This document shows positions 19,807-30,734 of a stretch of DNA of 64,000 nucleotides, in pieces. Every line of letters begins with the position of its first letter. Within the stretch, counting starts at the first letter, position 1. Both the position numbers and the translations under genes were made by a program. Where the stretch lies: contig NZ_BJXJ01000017.1 in NCBI RefSeq assembly GCF_007990935.1, positions 1 to 64,000 on the forward strand, given 5' to 3'. The notes under the pieces were generated by a model. That model saw nothing but the letters and a program-made list of their open reading frames with translations, was not told where the DNA came from and ran no database searches. This DNA comes from Vibrio sagamiensis NBRC 104589. GTDB taxonomy: Bacteria > Pseudomonadota > Gammaproteobacteria > Enterobacterales > Vibrionaceae.

Positions 19807-20304
19807 TTAACCTCGCTTAAATTGCAGGCGATTTACATCCACCATACCCGCTTGTTCTGTACGATCGATATCAAGAAACTCCGTATCGATACCTTGCTGT
19901 TCTTTCAGATAACGGAGCCAATCCACCAATTGATTAAATGCCAACGGTTTGATCCATACCTGTACACTTTCATCACGTGGCTGTACACGAATTAATTCAA
20001 TTTTATAGCGGCGAGCAGACGAGGAAACCACTTGGTTCAGTGATTGACCAGAAAAGCTTACGCCACCGCTCTTACGTAAAGCCGTAATCTCATCGGCTTT
20101 TTTCTGCACAAAGTTGAGAAACTGCTGCTCAGATTGAATACTTTTTTGAACTTCCATCGTGCGCTGATTCATCGGTTGATATATGCCCCAATAGAGAATA
20201 CCTATACCAAACACCACTCCAGCGACAATAATCATGCGTTGCTCACGTAAGGAAATGTCACTCCACCATGCTTGAAGTTGTGTGATTACTTTTTTCATTC
20301 TCAC
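19807..20304 (-). CDS. epsM: Type II secretion protein M
   Basis: Inner-membrane platform protein that pairs with EpsL and is stabilised by it. The 165 residues have a short cytoplasmic N-terminus (SLREQRMI), one membrane helix (about 24-42, IVAGVVFGIGILYWGIYQP) and a periplasmic coiled-coil plus ferredoxin-like domain (about 50-165). The start lies one base after the epsL stop region and the stop lies next to epsN, so translation is probably coupled. The length is normal for GspM. Confidence 0.93.
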   Translation of the reverse strand: MRMKKVITQLQAWWSDISLREQRMIIVAGVVFGIGILYWGIYQPMNQRTMEVQKSIQSEQQFLNFVQKKADEITALRKSGGVSFSGQSLNQVVSSSARRYKIELIRVQPRDESVQVWIKPLAFNQLVDWLRYLKEQQGIDTEFLDIDRTEQAGMVDVNRLQFKRG

Positions 20305-20305
20305 C

Positions 20306-21511
20306 TCACTTTTGTGTCAAGACAAAGCTACCAATCACCGCATCATTATTACGATTCGACTGGCCTTGGCTGACATTAAACTGCTCTTCGAGCTTGACAC
20401 GTGCTTGTTCGAATGGCTGAAAATCTGAGCTGCGTGCTTGAATGCGAACTTCGCCTTTTTTGCCATCGTACTTAAAATTGGTGATTTGTATATCTTGAAC
20501 CTGACCTAATGTCTTAGGTAACGCTGCCAACCAAGGTAACATCCCTGCACTTCCTGCGCCTCCAGAGAGGTTAGTAACTTCTTTTTTTAGTTGACGTCTA
20601 AGGACATGTTCACTTTGGAATCTTGTTTTATCAGGAAAGATCTGCTTGATGATTCTCAGACTTTCATCTCGATAGGCCTTTGCTTGTAATTCATGTTTAT
20701 AGACCATCATTACATGATGAGTAACAGAAGCCACCAGCATAATGCAGGCTGCAATCGCAGTTTTCTTCCATACCTTAAGGTGCTTACCCCAAGATGATTT
20801 AGGCTTAAAAGCCCCCGCAAGTAAATTTATGTTACTTTCAATTGCTCCTTGAGCAAGCAAAGCCATTGCCATTTCTTCTGGTTTCGCTACCCAATGACTT
20901 ATCAAAGATGAATCTGGCAGTGAGCTATAACACTCAAGTTGCAAGTCTTGATTGTCATGCTGCATATAAGCCGACAGGTATAAATCTAACCAAGCAGTAT
21001 CAACAACTGCACCTTGAGTCGCAGAATGACGCAACAGCCATTGATCTCCCAATAAAACAGCACTGCTACTGCCTTCTTGGGTTGGTAACGCCAACACATC
21101 AGGAAGCACTCGTTTAATACTTAATTTTTGACTGGTAAAACGTTGCAAAATGATCTCAACCCAAGCACTTTCAACAGCGCATATTTGCGCTTTATCACTT
21201 TGCTTATTTAACACGGTGAAATGCAGATTTTCGACGTCTTGTGCAACTTCGTCTTCAACCAAAAATGGCAACATGCTTTCAAATTGGCGTGACGCTCCAG
21301 GTGGGATTGCCACTTCAGTGAGTACACAGTCACTGCCAGATAATAACACTATAATTTGTCGCTGATCAGCGTAAGACGCCAGTTCATCAAGATGCTCCCA
21401 GCCAGCGACTTCACCACTGGCAATAACTTCCTGTTGCTGTGTCGACCATATCAACCATGGAATGGTACTTTGTTGTTCGCTACTCAGCCGAACGGTCAGA
21501 AACTCGCTCAC
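20306..21511 (-). CDS. epsL: Type II secretion protein L
   Basis: Links the cytoplasmic ATPase EpsE to the inner-membrane platform. An actin-like cytoplasmic domain fills about residues 1-235 ([40 protein letters not shown]). A transmembrane helix at about 250-268 and a periplasmic ferredoxin-like domain follow. I choose the GTG at 21511, which gives [11 protein letters not shown] like Vibrio EpsL, and GGAGGT lies just upstream. The frame extends only to a TTG four codons earlier. The gene overlaps the end of epsK by 32 bases. Confidence 0.93.
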   Translation of the reverse strand: MSEFLTVRLSSEQQSTIPWLIWSTQQQEVIASGEVAGWEHLDELASYADQRQIIVLLSGSDCVLTEVAIPPGASRQFESMLPFLVEDEVAQDVENLHFTVLNKQSDKAQICAVESAWVEIILQRFTSQKLSIKRVLPDVLALPTQEGSSSAVLLGDQWLLRHSATQGAVVDTAWLDLYLSAYMQHDNQDLQLECYSSLPDSSLISHWVAKPEEMAMALLAQGAIESNINLLAGAFKPKSSWGKHLKVWKKTAIAACIMLVASVTHHVMMVYKHELQAKAYRDESLRIIKQIFPDKTRFQSEHVLRRQLKKEVTNLSGGAGSAGMLPWLAALPKTLGQVQDIQITNFKYDGKKGEVRIQARSSDFQPFEQARVKLEEQFNVSQGQSNRNNDAVIGSFVLTQK

Positions 21512-22490
21512 TGATACCTCCAAAACGACGGCGAACTACGTTCACCGTATCTCTATCTGTACTTTGTAAAAGACTACGTATACGCACACGCGATTCATCG
21601 ACTAATACCTGTGCATCTAACTCAAAAAAGGCGCTATCGACCCCTAAGTAGCCTGTCGCTTTCTTTTTTATCTCGTCATTTAAGCCAGCAAATTCTGACT
21701 CAGCTAAAAAATCTTCAACGCTTCCCCAACCATCAAAAGACCGTTTCTCAATCAACTGAACGGCATCACTACTATCGAGATAGGGGGCAAATAAAGCCAC
21801 CAGGATAGGGGCTTGCTCCACCTCAAGCGTATTGACGTTTAGTTCCCATTCATCCGTTGGTAAAGCACAGATCATTGGTAATAGTTTTTGATGAATATCG
21901 CCACTAACTTTATACACCGAGCGTAATTCACTGGCATCCGCCAACCAACTGTTAGCTGCCAAATAGGCTGGTTTCATACCTTCATAGGTACTATCTTCGA
22001 CCCCAGCCATAGACCGAACCACATCATCTTGATCAAGGTATTCCCATGTTGCATCAGCTATCACTTCAGCCTGATAAGGTTCAACTTCAAGCTCTTCCAT
22101 TAAGCTCTGGAAGACCTTTACTAAGTATGGGCGATTGGTTTGACCCATCGCAGGTGGCACGGTTGCGAGGACATTGAGATTAAAACACGCCTGTTTATCT
22201 ACAATTTTACCTGTAGCTTGACCATAATCGAGCGGGTAAACCTGCTCTTTGATTGCCCATGCTTGACTTAAATTGATCGTTTCACTGTCTTTGTAGCTCT
22301 GTTGAATACCAAGCTTTGCCAATTCTTCAACACCTAAGCTATACCAGTAGGCTTGCTGGTAATTGATTTGATTAGAGCCACGTTGAAAGTGTAAAAATAA
22401 CCTTTCCGTCATACTGGCAGCAATGGTTGTCATTATTGCTAGCAGCATAAGAATAACAATAAGGGCGACACCACTTTGACGCTTAACCAT
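21480..22490 (-). CDS. epsK: Type II secretion minor pseudopilin K
   Basis: Large minor pseudopilin at the tip of the pseudopilus, forming a complex with EpsI and EpsJ. The ATG at 22490 overlaps the epsJ stop in ATGGTTAA, a typical coupled junction. It gives a prepilin leader MVKRQSG followed by [15 protein letters not shown]. As usual for GspK, position +5 after the cleaved glycine is not Glu. The large globular domain (about 40-330) is alpha-helical, with aspartates that could hold calcium. The product is 336 residues. Confidence 0.93.
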   Translation of the reverse strand: MVKRQSGVALIVILMLLAIMTTIAASMTERLFLHFQRGSNQINYQQAYWYSLGVEELAKLGIQQSYKDSETINLSQAWAIKEQVYPLDYGQATGKIVDKQACFNLNVLATVPPAMGQTNRPYLVKVFQSLMEELEVEPYQAEVIADATWEYLDQDDVVRSMAGVEDSTYEGMKPAYLAANSWLADASELRSVYKVSGDIHQKLLPMICALPTDEWELNVNTLEVEQAPILVALFAPYLDSSDAVQLIEKRSFDGWGSVEDFLAESEFAGLNDEIKKKATGYLGVDSAFFELDAQVLVDESRVRIRSLLQSTDRDTVNVVRRRFGGISERVSDRSAE

Positions 22491-23250
22491 CAAAGCCTCC
22501 TGTGACATCATCATTCATGGAGTCATCAGTTTGGAAATCATTTTTACGAGAGTTATCATTTCGAGGAGCATCACCTCTGTCAAAGCCATCATCGTCATTG
22601 CGACCAGGTTTTTCACTCGCCACAAGTTTACCGCCTGAGGTTAAGTAAGTACGGGAAATCTCACCGTAGTCTTGTAGCTTGAGTACCATTTTTATCGCTG
22701 ATGGTAGTGTTCCCTTTTCATCCCAAGTCTCCTTCCATGAGTTTCCATCATAAAAACGCATATCCCATTCATCGACTTGAGAAAGCAATGGTGTCACGAC
22801 AGGAGTTTGGCCCACGGGAGTATCGGGATAACGCCACCAAATACGTTGCAGAGATTCACCTTTTAGGCGATACCCAACCTTAGTCACTTCACCACGAGGA
22901 AATTGTTGTTGAGGGTTGTGCCAACCTGTTCGCGTAAACATAATGCCCTTAGCGTCAGAATTGAGAAGGTTATCAGACCAAAAAAGTAATTTTTCTGCAG
23001 GCTTTTCACCATTGGTACGCGTCGTTCTTGTCGCCATCTGGCGAAAATCATTATCCATCATTACCAAAGCACGTTGCAGTTCATTTAATCGCTGAGTTTT
23101 TTCTAGCGATACTTGATTGCTCTGCTGAACCTGAGAAACTACTTGATACGCCGCCATACTCATGGTGGCAAAAATGGCAATGGAGACCAACACTTCAATA
23201 AGAGTAAAGCCTTGTGTGCTACGCGAAAGCTGAGGTTTACTGCTTAACAT
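22483..23250 (-). CDS. epsJ: Type II secretion minor pseudopilin J
   Basis: Minor pseudopilin of the tip complex. The prepilin leader ends STQG and is followed by [17 protein letters not shown] with the expected Glu at +5. The beta-rich globular domain runs to about residue 205. After it comes a long acidic, Asn/Asp-rich tail (about 215-255, containing [11 protein letters not shown] and the ending [10 protein letters not shown]) that is low complexity and probably disordered. Start and stop overlap epsI and epsK. The tail is longer than I would expect for GspJ. Confidence 0.92.
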   Translation of the reverse strand: MLSSKPQLSRSTQGFTLIEVLVSIAIFATMSMAAYQVVSQVQQSNQVSLEKTQRLNELQRALVMMDNDFRQMATRTTRTNGEKPAEKLLFWSDNLLNSDAKGIMFTRTGWHNPQQQFPRGEVTKVGYRLKGESLQRIWWRYPDTPVGQTPVVTPLLSQVDEWDMRFYDGNSWKETWDEKGTLPSAIKMVLKLQDYGEISRTYLTSGGKLVASEKPGRNDDDGFDRGDAPRNDNSRKNDFQTDDSMNDDVTGGFDG

Positions 23251-23626
23251 AACTTCTCACCGTAACAATTGGATTGGCTTGCTCTTCTATCGATACACTC
23301 ACATCAAATGCCTTAAGTAAAGGCTGTGCCGTGGCGACCGGTTTTACTTTCCAATACCAAGTTCGACCCGCTAATTCTTCACTGCCATTTTTGGCTTTGA
23401 GTTTCTCAGATGAAAGCATGACATTGGCCATTTGGTTATCCACAACCATTGCGGCAAACATCTTATCTTCAAGGTAACTTACCGTAGTAATGTGCTGACT
23501 CACTGAACGAATCACACTGATTGCTGCTGTCGCAAACACAGCAAGCGCTACTAACACTTCAAGCAGGGTCATACCTCGAGTTTTTCGTGTCACTGCAGTA
23601 TGAGAAGCCAAATTAGAATGCCGCAT
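23237..23626 (-). CDS. epsI: Type II secretion minor pseudopilin I
   Basis: Minor pseudopilin that nucleates the tip with EpsJ and EpsK. The start at ATG 23626 is preferred because GAGG lies 6 bases upstream; the frame extends two codons further. The leader is basic (SHTAVTRKTRG), followed by MTLLEVLVALAVFATAAISV with Glu at +5. Met rather than Phe at +1 is seen in some GspI proteins. The globular part is about 85 residues. The gene overlaps the end of epsH and the start of epsJ. Confidence 0.92.
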   Translation of the reverse strand: MRHSNLASHTAVTRKTRGMTLLEVLVALAVFATAAISVIRSVSQHITTVSYLEDKMFAAMVVDNQMANVMLSSEKLKAKNGSEELAGRTWYWKVKPVATAQPLLKAFDVSVSIEEQANPIVTVRSYVKQ

Positions 23627-24224
23627 TATCATCCTCTTCTACCTCTTCTCCTGGCCCCATCAGCAAGATTTCTCCTGTATCCTTACCAATCACACGCCAG
23701 CCATCATTAAAAATATCGCCATCGCTCGGATAAAAGGATAAGGTAAACGGCGTAACCTCTGAACTTGATAAAATAAAAACTTGCGGGGGTTTTACTTGTT
23801 TCTTTTTTTTATCTTCCTCAGCAAACCTATCCTCTTCAAATAAGCTGCCTGGCTCAAAAAGTCGGTCGTCCTCTTGCCAAGCACCGCCTCCAAGTTCTAG
23901 TTGGAGTGATAGACCATCTTCAAGTTTAGTTTCACTTGGGATCTGCTTAAGTTCTAATGGCTGCCAACCTTCCTGATCCAAGCTCAGCAAAACATATTCA
24001 GATTTTTTTTCATCAACTCGTAGACCAAAATCTTTTCCAGCCAATACAGCTTCTTCATTCATCAGTTGTATGCGCTGGAAAAGGCTCTGTGCATACTTTT
24101 TGGATAAGTCGTTTTTGCTCGAAGGCAACGTCGCAATCACTGCAACAGCAGTCAGCGACAACAAAACCAGCACCAATAAAATCTCTATCAAGGTAAAACC
24201 GTGTTGTTTATTCATGTATCTCAT
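23613..24224 (-). CDS. epsH: Type II secretion pseudopilin H
   Basis: Minor pseudopilin below the tip complex. The open frame runs back to 24320 over the end of epsG, but the prepilin leader M-N-K-Q-H-G followed by FTLIEILLVLVLLSL fixes the start at ATG 24224 or ATG 24215. Neither has a strong ribosome site, and translation may be coupled to epsG. The protein has about 203 residues. The mature domain carries a charged loop (EEDRFAEEDKKKKQVKPP) and an acidic end (PGEEVEEDDNAAF), as in Vibrio EpsH. Confidence 0.9.
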   Translation of the reverse strand: MRYMNKQHGFTLIEILLVLVLLSLTAVAVIATLPSSKNDLSKKYAQSLFQRIQLMNEEAVLAGKDFGLRVDEKKSEYVLLSLDQEGWQPLELKQIPSETKLEDGLSLQLELGGGAWQEDDRLFEPGSLFEEDRFAEEDKKKKQVKPPQVFILSSSEVTPFTLSFYPSDGDIFNDGWRVIGKDTGEILLMGPGEEVEEDDNAAF

Positions 24225-24246
24225 TGGTACTGGTTGTTCACTAAAG

Positions 24247-24690
24247 TTATTTAACGTCTTGCATATTCCAGTTGCCGATATCAGCTTGTGAGCCTTCACC
24301 GCCTTCTTGGCCATCTGCACCTAAAGAAAAGATATCGATCACACCATTATCGCCAGGGCTTAGGTACTGGTATGCATTACCCCAAGGGTCATTGGGTAAA
24401 CGTTTAATGTAACCACCGTCACGATAGTTACGCGGTTCTGGATTCGATGGCATGGTAACCAATGCTTCAAGACCTTGGTCTGTAGTTGGGTAAACACTGT
24501 TATCCAACTTGTACATGTCTAATGCATTTTCTAGTGCCACGATGTCCGTGATTGCTTTTTGTTTGTCTGCTTTATCTTTATTACCAAGCAAATTAGGGAC
24601 AACAACACTAGCCAAAATGCCGATGATAACGATCACCACCATAACTTCTAACAAGGTAAAACCCTGCTGCTTAACACGATTTTTTTTCAT
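24247..24690 (-). CDS. epsG: Type II secretion major pseudopilin G
   Basis: Main subunit of the pseudopilus that pushes substrates through the secretin. The leader MKKNRVKQQG is followed by FTLLEVMVVIVIIGILASVV, with the Glu at +5 needed for methylation and assembly. The mature domain shows the GspG hallmarks: NPEPRNYRDGGYIKRLP, DPWGNAYQYLSPG and a C-terminal region with DIFSLGADGQEGGEG that holds calcium in this family. It has 147 residues, a usual length. Processing would need a prepilin peptidase encoded outside the window. Confidence 0.96.
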   Translation of the reverse strand: MKKNRVKQQGFTLLEVMVVIVIIGILASVVVPNLLGNKDKADKQKAITDIVALENALDMYKLDNSVYPTTDQGLEALVTMPSNPEPRNYRDGGYIKRLPNDPWGNAYQYLSPGDNGVIDIFSLGADGQEGGEGSQADIGNWNMQDVK

Positions 24691-24756
24691 TATTTTCTCC
24701 GAAAGTTAGATTTAAGAGGGTTATTTTACAGTACCCAGAGGTGACTAAAATTAATA

Positions 24757-25974
24757 TTACCCACTGATTAAATTATTCATTTCAAGCATTGGCATTAAGG
24801 TGGCTAGAACAATAAACAATACTAAACCAGCCATGATCGCAATCAACAGCGGTGTAAAAATACCTAAAGCTATATTGACTGTGGACTCAAAACTTTGATC
24901 CTGATTATCTGCGGCACGTGTCAACATACTTTCAAGCTCACCACTTTGCTCACCACTTGCAATCATATGCAACATCATTGGTGGAAAAAGGCGCGTTTGT
25001 TCAAGTGCTTTACGTAAGCTAGCACCTTCCCGAACATTATCTGCAGCAGCTAATACTTGCTGTTTGACGAAGCGGTTCGACATCACATCTACCGCAACTT
25101 TCATCCCTTCCAAAATAGGGATAGCACTCGATGTACAAATCGACAAAGTCCGCGCAAATCTAGCTGTGTTAAGACCTTTTGATATCTTTCCAATTATTGG
25201 TAGGCTAAGCAGTTTTCGATCCCAAACCAAGCGAAAGTCGGGTCTTTGTAAAGCCAACTTAAGACTGTATAGACCTACTACCACGATAGTGAAAATCAAC
25301 AGCCCCCATTCTTGGACAAAGTCACTTGCCGATAAAAGAATTTGCGTCAACTGAGGCAGTTCTTGACCCATTTGCAAAATCGGCTCGATCATTTTAGGCA
25401 CAACCGAAGATAGCAATAGGGCCACAATACCAATCGAAAACACCACTAGCACAACTGGATATATCAGAGCCTGTTGCAGCTTAGATCGCATTTTTTGGCG
25501 ATTCTCAACATAATCTGCCAAACGTTCTAATATTGCGTCTAAATGACCCGACTTTTCCCCAGCGGCCACCATAGATAGATAGAGCTCATCAAATACGTGA
25601 GGGTAATCGCCCAGACTTTCTGCAAGAGGGTAACCCTCGGTTACCTTAGAACGAACTGCAGCCATCATGGTACGTATGCGTGGTTTTTCAGCCTGTTCCG
25701 ACACGGCTTTCAAACACTCTTCAAGTGGCATTCCCGATTGAACAAGAGTCGAAAGCTGACGAGTAATCAAGGCCAACTCTGCGGTTTTAAGGCCACGCTT
25801 AAAGCCAGAAGAGGTTGATGATTTCACCGCTTTTGATTTAACTTCGATGACTTCAACAGGCGTCAGTCCTTGCTCTTTCAAACGCTGACGTACTTGCCGA
25901 CCATTGTCCCCTTCGATAGTACCTTTCTTTTTTTTCCCTGTTGCGTCGAGCGCTTTGTACTCAAATGCTGCCAT
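24757..25974 (-). CDS. epsF: Type II secretion inner-membrane platform protein F
   Basis: Polytopic platform protein that couples the ATPase to pseudopilus assembly. The 405 residues contain two GspF/PilC helical domains (about 70-195 and 275-395, e.g. LVQSGMPLEECLKAVSEQ and ASGEQSGELESMLTRAA). Three membrane helices lie at about 170-190, 220-240 and 375-398. The N-terminus [18 protein letters not shown] is standard. Its ATG shares one base with the epsE stop (TAATG), showing translational coupling. Confidence 0.95.
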   Translation of the reverse strand: MAAFEYKALDATGKKKKGTIEGDNGRQVRQRLKEQGLTPVEVIEVKSKAVKSSTSSGFKRGLKTAELALITRQLSTLVQSGMPLEECLKAVSEQAEKPRIRTMMAAVRSKVTEGYPLAESLGDYPHVFDELYLSMVAAGEKSGHLDAILERLADYVENRQKMRSKLQQALIYPVVLVVFSIGIVALLLSSVVPKMIEPILQMGQELPQLTQILLSASDFVQEWGLLIFTIVVVGLYSLKLALQRPDFRLVWDRKLLSLPIIGKISKGLNTARFARTLSICTSSAIPILEGMKVAVDVMSNRFVKQQVLAAADNVREGASLRKALEQTRLFPPMMLHMIASGEQSGELESMLTRAADNQDQSFESTVNIALGIFTPLLIAIMAGLVLFIVLATLMPMLEMNNLISG

Positions 25975-27476
25975 TATGCTTCCTTCGTGACTCGCATTAC
26001 TTCTTCCAAGGTAGTGATACCAAGACGCACTTTACTCAAACCATCACTACGAATACTTGGTGAGTCTTCTCGTACTGCTTTCTCAATCTCTTGCTCACCA
26101 ACTTCGCTATGGATGAGTTCTTGAATTTTTTCATTCACCATCAGCAACTCATGGATACCTGTTCGACCACGGTAGCCTTTATTGCTGCAGACTTCACAGC
26201 CATTAGCTCGATGAAGGATCAGAGATTCATTATCTTCTAACCCAAATAGTTTCTTTTGCTCTTTGTCAGCTTCATAAGGCTCTTTACATTCAGAGCAAAG
26301 AGTACGGACCAAGCGCTGTGCCAACACGCCAAGCAAAGAAGAAGAGATCAAAAAGGGTTCGATGCCCATATCTCGCAAGCGAGTGATCGCACCCACTGCG
26401 GTGTTAGTGTGTAATGTAGACATCACCAAGTGACCAGTTAAAGAAGCCTGAACTGCAATTTGAGCTGTTTCTAAGTCACGTATCTCACCCACCATAACCA
26501 CATCAGGATCTTGACGCAATATAGCACGTAGACCACGAGCAAACGTCATATCAACCTTAGGGTTTACTTGGGTCTGCCCAATACCGTCAATATCAAATTC
26601 GATTGGATCTTCAACCGTTAGGATATTGCGCTCATTACTGTTTATCTCTTGTAAACCCGCATATAAAGTCGTTGACTTACCAGAACCCGTAGGACCAGTG
26701 ACCAAAATAATGCCATGTGGGCGTTGAATCAAACGACCAAAGTTATCGTGCACTGATGGCGTCATTCCCAAACTGTGCAGATCAAGACGAGTCGCATTTT
26801 TATCGAGTAGACGCATTACGACACGCTCACCATGAGAAGAGGGCATCGTAGAAACACGCACATCAACCGCACGACCACCGATGCGTAAGGAAATTCGACC
26901 ATCCTGTGGGACTCGTTTTTCAGCGATATCGAGTTTAGCCATAACCTTGACACGCGAAACCAACAAAGGAGCAAGCTTTCGGCTTGGCGTTAAAACTTCA
27001 CGTAAAACACCATCAACTCGAAAACGAATTGATAGAGTTTTTTCGAAAGTTTCAATATGAATATCAGATGCACCCTCTTTGATCGCTTCGCCAAGCATTG
27101 CATTAATCAGTTTAATAATTGGCGCATCATCTTCCGATTCTAACAGGTCTTCATTTTGAGGCAGTTCTTCCGCCAGAGAGAAGAAATCTTCACTATCCGC
27201 ACCAATATCTTCCATTAGTTGGCGCGCCTCAGAAGAGTCACGCTGATAGGCTTCGGTCAGCTTTTTATCGAAAGCATCTTTATCAATAACTTGGGGAATA
27301 AAGTTCTGTTTAATAACTCGTCGAACTTCAATCAAAGCCGCAGGATTAAGCGGCTCTACATAGTAAAGAATAGGAGGACGTTCTGGATGTTCGCTTTCCA
27401 GTACTAACTTAAAACGATTAGCAAAACTGAATGGTAGACGGCGCACATTCAAATCCATGTCTTGCATATTAGCCAT
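25974..27476 (-). CDS. epsE: Type II secretion ATPase E
   Basis: Cytoplasmic hexameric ATPase that powers secretion. The 500 residues hold an N-terminal domain that binds EpsL (about 1-100), Walker A GPTGSGKS at 261-268, an Asp box (VEDPIEFD), Walker B ([12 protein letters not shown]) and a His box ([12 protein letters not shown]). A CxxC/CxxC zinc module (SECKEP and CEVC, about 395-435) is typical of GspE. The start overlaps the epsD stop by 8 bases (ATGGCTAA). Confidence 0.96.
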   Translation of the reverse strand: MANMQDMDLNVRRLPFSFANRFKLVLESEHPERPPILYYVEPLNPAALIEVRRVIKQNFIPQVIDKDAFDKKLTEAYQRDSSEARQLMEDIGADSEDFFSLAEELPQNEDLLESEDDAPIIKLINAMLGEAIKEGASDIHIETFEKTLSIRFRVDGVLREVLTPSRKLAPLLVSRVKVMAKLDIAEKRVPQDGRISLRIGGRAVDVRVSTMPSSHGERVVMRLLDKNATRLDLHSLGMTPSVHDNFGRLIQRPHGIILVTGPTGSGKSTTLYAGLQEINSNERNILTVEDPIEFDIDGIGQTQVNPKVDMTFARGLRAILRQDPDVVMVGEIRDLETAQIAVQASLTGHLVMSTLHTNTAVGAITRLRDMGIEPFLISSSLLGVLAQRLVRTLCSECKEPYEADKEQKKLFGLEDNESLILHRANGCEVCSNKGYRGRTGIHELLMVNEKIQELIHSEVGEQEIEKAVREDSPSIRSDGLSKVRLGITTLEEVMRVTKEA

Positions 27477-29511
27477 TGTCTTTATCCATCTGATCGAGGA
27501 AAGCTTGAATCTCTATTGGGTGATTATCTTCTTTACCAAACTCAGGCAACACAGGGATCTTAGCATCATCCATCAGCTTCAAACCTTGCTGAGATTTGTA
27601 CAATTGTTCAGCACGGATAAAGTTATATTTACGCTGAGTGATACCATCAGCACTCATACCATTGCGAATAATGGTCGGCTTAATGAACACCATTAAGTTT
27701 TTCTTTTCCGTTTGAGCACTAGTCGATTTAAACAAATGCCCAAGGATAGGGATATCACCAAGAAACGGTACTTTTGATTCACTCTCTGATGCGCTCTCAT
27801 CAATAATACCGCCAAGAACTAACATCTGACCATCTTGGACAATAACCTCGGTATTCATTTGACGCTTAGCAAAGCGCAAATCAACCGCGCCATTAGGACC
27901 AAGTACTTTAGATACTTCTTGTTCGATCTTAAGTTGAACCGAATCACCTTCGTTAATCTGAGGAGTCACTTTAAGCTTCACCCCAACTTCCTTTCGATCA
28001 ACGGTCTGGAATGGGTTATCATTGTTAGAGCCTGACGTTGAGCCAGTGACAACTGGGACTTCTTCACCAACAACAAAAGAAGCTTCGGAATTATCCATTA
28101 CTGTAATACTTGGAGCGGACAAAAGATTGGCATTAGTATCAGAAGAAACCGCCGTCACTAGTGAAGTCCAATCACCCATGACGATACTCATCGCAGCACC
28201 GTTCACTCCGCTTAGTGCGTTGGCTAAGGTTGTCCAGTCGCCTTTTTCTGTGGTTTTCCTATCTACCCAATCACCATTGCCATTGTTGGCGTTAGGATCC
28301 CAGCGGCTGTCTGTTTTTTCGGTATCTTTTGCTTCCTCAAGACCAATCATCACATTGCCGATTGACGCCCCAGCATTGCCATATTGAATCATAGCACCAG
28401 TTTCCAAGTTACCCCATTGGACACCAAGGTTAACACCATCACCTTCCGCCATTTCAACGATCAAAGCTTCAATCAATACTTGGGCGCGGCGAATATCGAG
28501 CTGAGCAATCACATCTTGCAACGCAATCATAATGTCAGGCGGAGCAGTCAGTACTAAAGAGTTGGTAGCTTCATGAGAAGCAATTACTACCTCACCTCGC
28601 TTGGCATTACTTGCACTTTTTTGGCCAGCTTGCTTTTCAGCTTGAAGGTTATCTGACACACCCTTTAGAACATCAACTAACTCTTCAGCTTTGGCATATT
28701 TGAGATAAACAACTCGGTTATTCCCCTTAGTTGCCATCTCAATATCCAATTGACGTATCAGGCGTTTTAATCGTTCACGAACTTTAGGATCACCAGAAAT
28801 CAAAATTGAGTTGGTGCGTTCATCAGCAACAATCTTAGGTTCAAGAAAAGCAGGGGTACTCTTCTGGTTATTGGATTTATTTAATGCTTCGACAATACGC
28901 ACCATTTCAGCCGCAGAGGCATTACGTAGCTCGATAAGCTCAACGTCTTTGTTACCCGCCTGGTCAACACGCTTAATGATTTCTGCCAGACGATTAACCA
29001 CAGCAGCACGCCCTGTGATCAAAATAATATTGGCTGGGTCATAGTGAACCACGTTACCTGCGCCTGCATTATCAATTAATTGTCGAAGTAAAGGAGAAAG
29101 CTCACGCACAGAGACATTGCGCACCGCAACGACTCGAGTGATCACACTGTCACCCGGCTCTGCATTAGTGCTCACAACTGGTATTGCAGAAGTCTTCGCA
29201 TCTTTAGATTTAATGACTTTTAAAATGCCATCTTCCATTTCAACAACGGCATATCCATATACTTCCAGTACATTGAGGAAAAAGCTGTAATATTGTTCTT
29301 CATTCAATACGTCATAGCTGCGTACATCAATTTTGCCACGAACCGCCGGATCGACAATGATGGTCTTTTCCAAATTACGACCAACAATATTAATAAACTC
29401 TTGAATATCAGTGCCTTTAAAACTTGCACTAAAGTCGTTTGCCATCGCACCTGGCGTACAGATAAGAGTACCTGCTAATAACCAAGTACTTTTACTAAAC
29501 CAATGTTTCAC
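27469..29511 (-). CDS. epsD: Type II secretion outer-membrane secretin D
   Basis: Forms the large outer-membrane channel. I choose the GTG at 29511, since AGGGAGA lies 5 bases upstream. It gives [16 protein letters not shown], matching Vibrio EpsD, and 680 residues. The frame reaches 8 codons further to 29535. A signal peptide (about 1-25, ending GAMA) precedes the N0 domain ([22 protein letters not shown]), three N domains (about 125-330) and the secretin core (about 340-620, with [16 protein letters not shown]). A C-terminal segment that binds a pilotin is expected but not obvious. Confidence 0.95.
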   Translation of the reverse strand: MKHWFSKSTWLLAGTLICTPGAMANDFSASFKGTDIQEFINIVGRNLEKTIIVDPAVRGKIDVRSYDVLNEEQYYSFFLNVLEVYGYAVVEMEDGILKVIKSKDAKTSAIPVVSTNAEPGDSVITRVVAVRNVSVRELSPLLRQLIDNAGAGNVVHYDPANIILITGRAAVVNRLAEIIKRVDQAGNKDVELIELRNASAAEMVRIVEALNKSNNQKSTPAFLEPKIVADERTNSILISGDPKVRERLKRLIRQLDIEMATKGNNRVVYLKYAKAEELVDVLKGVSDNLQAEKQAGQKSASNAKRGEVVIASHEATNSLVLTAPPDIMIALQDVIAQLDIRRAQVLIEALIVEMAEGDGVNLGVQWGNLETGAMIQYGNAGASIGNVMIGLEEAKDTEKTDSRWDPNANNGNGDWVDRKTTEKGDWTTLANALSGVNGAAMSIVMGDWTSLVTAVSSDTNANLLSAPSITVMDNSEASFVVGEEVPVVTGSTSGSNNDNPFQTVDRKEVGVKLKVTPQINEGDSVQLKIEQEVSKVLGPNGAVDLRFAKRQMNTEVIVQDGQMLVLGGIIDESASESESKVPFLGDIPILGHLFKSTSAQTEKKNLMVFIKPTIIRNGMSADGITQRKYNFIRAEQLYKSQQGLKLMDDAKIPVLPEFGKEDNHPIEIQAFLDQMDKDNG

Positions 29512-29547
29512 GTATGTCTCCCTGAACTTACGCAATTTGCCTAAGTA

Positions 29548-30465
29548 TTATAATTGGATGTTAATATCGTACTGTTGGCCATCTCGCTCAACAGTTAAAT
29601 TTAGTTCTTGCAGATCTTGCATGATCCGCGACAATTGTGCTCCTGATGATGAGTCACGTAGATCAATACCATTAAGTTCAATTGCTATATCACCCGGTTT
29701 TAAGCCAACGGAATTAAACAGCGCGGCATCTCGTCCGGGCGATACTCGATAACCAGCTAGACCACCCTCAAGCATCACAGGTGAGATATTAATATAAGTA
29801 AATACACTTGAGCCGTCTTTAGCGAGTTCGGCTTTAATTTGCTCAAGCTTTTCACTCGGTATCGAGCTTTTAACTCCATGTCTAGATGGGCGCTGATGTT
29901 GTGTCTCGGAAAGCTTTTTATAGTCGACACCTTCAAGCATGAGAGTTTCATCTCTACCTTGATTTTCAATAATAACTCGATCAACTAGCACTGCTTTCAG
30001 TTCCGCACGAGTCCCATCGATTTGTTCACCAATACCATAAGTGGCTTGTTTGCCACGGTTAGCTATCACTGCTAAGCTGACTTTCGAATTACTGCTTGCC
30101 ACTGCGCCGACTAAAGTTAAGTTCAAGCGTGTTTTTGGTGCATCTTTAACAACAGGTTGTTCAACGACAATCGACTTTTTTTCTGAGTATTGGCCAAATA
30201 AATTAGCGCTTTGTAAAGCATTAACATCGACAACATCTTTATCACGACTCGCAGATAATGAGGTCGCTTTCGGCTGCCATGGTGTAAAATCTATACCTTG
30301 TGGTACCACTAACCAGACAACGCCACCCAATGACCATCCAGCCACAGCAATAAAAATGCCAGCCAAAGCGCTACTCAATTTGCTTTGAATTACATGATGG
30401 CTGGACTTAATTCGAGCCAGGATAGGGCTGCTTGATAATCCTGCATTCAGCTCTAAGCGCTTCAC
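29548..30465 (-). CDS. epsC: Type II secretion protein C
   Basis: First gene of the eps operon. EpsC spans the inner membrane and connects the platform to the secretin and to substrates. The start is a GTG with AAGGGAA upstream. The 305 residues have a membrane helix (about 33-53, LAGIFIAVAGWSLGGVVWLV), a homology-region domain that contacts the secretin (about 90-165, LNLTLVGAVASSNSKVSLAV) and a C-terminal PDZ domain (about 205-300, GYRVSPGRDAALFNSVGLKPGD). Its promoter lies in the 269-base gap shared with hslR. Confidence 0.95.
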   Translation of the reverse strand: MKRLELNAGLSSSPILARIKSSHHVIQSKLSSALAGIFIAVAGWSLGGVVWLVVPQGIDFTPWQPKATSLSASRDKDVVDVNALQSANLFGQYSEKKSIVVEQPVVKDAPKTRLNLTLVGAVASSNSKVSLAVIANRGKQATYGIGEQIDGTRAELKAVLVDRVIIENQGRDETLMLEGVDYKKLSETQHQRPSRHGVKSSIPSEKLEQIKAELAKDGSSVFTYINISPVMLEGGLAGYRVSPGRDAALFNSVGLKPGDIAIELNGIDLRDSSSGAQLSRIMQDLQELNLTVERDGQQYDINIQL

Positions 30466-30585
30466 TTAATCAATTCCCTTATTCATATATCACTCAGCTT
30501 TAACCTAATTATAAGTAAGTATTATCCACTTTATGTCGTTATAATTGCGATAAAGTTGTAAGAAAAGTCTCTTTCTACAAAGAGC

Positions 30586-30601
30586 AGTGAACTATATCAC
30601 A
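30586..30601. promoter_or_regulatory. Candidate CRP site between epsC and hslR
   Basis: AGTGAACTATATCACA matches TGTGA-N6-TCACA in 9 of 10 informative bases. It lies 121 bases upstream of the epsC start and 134 bases upstream of hslR, so it could act on either divergent promoter. Confidence 0.5.
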
Positions 30602-30734
30602 AATTTATATTGGGACCTTTTTCTTGTGCTGTTTTTGTTACCCCCCTTGAAAAAAAAACCTTGCAGCACCACCTAAAAGAAAATCAGTTACTTTTACCCT
30701 ATTCTCAAGCGCAAGTTAGATAGCATAAAATCAT

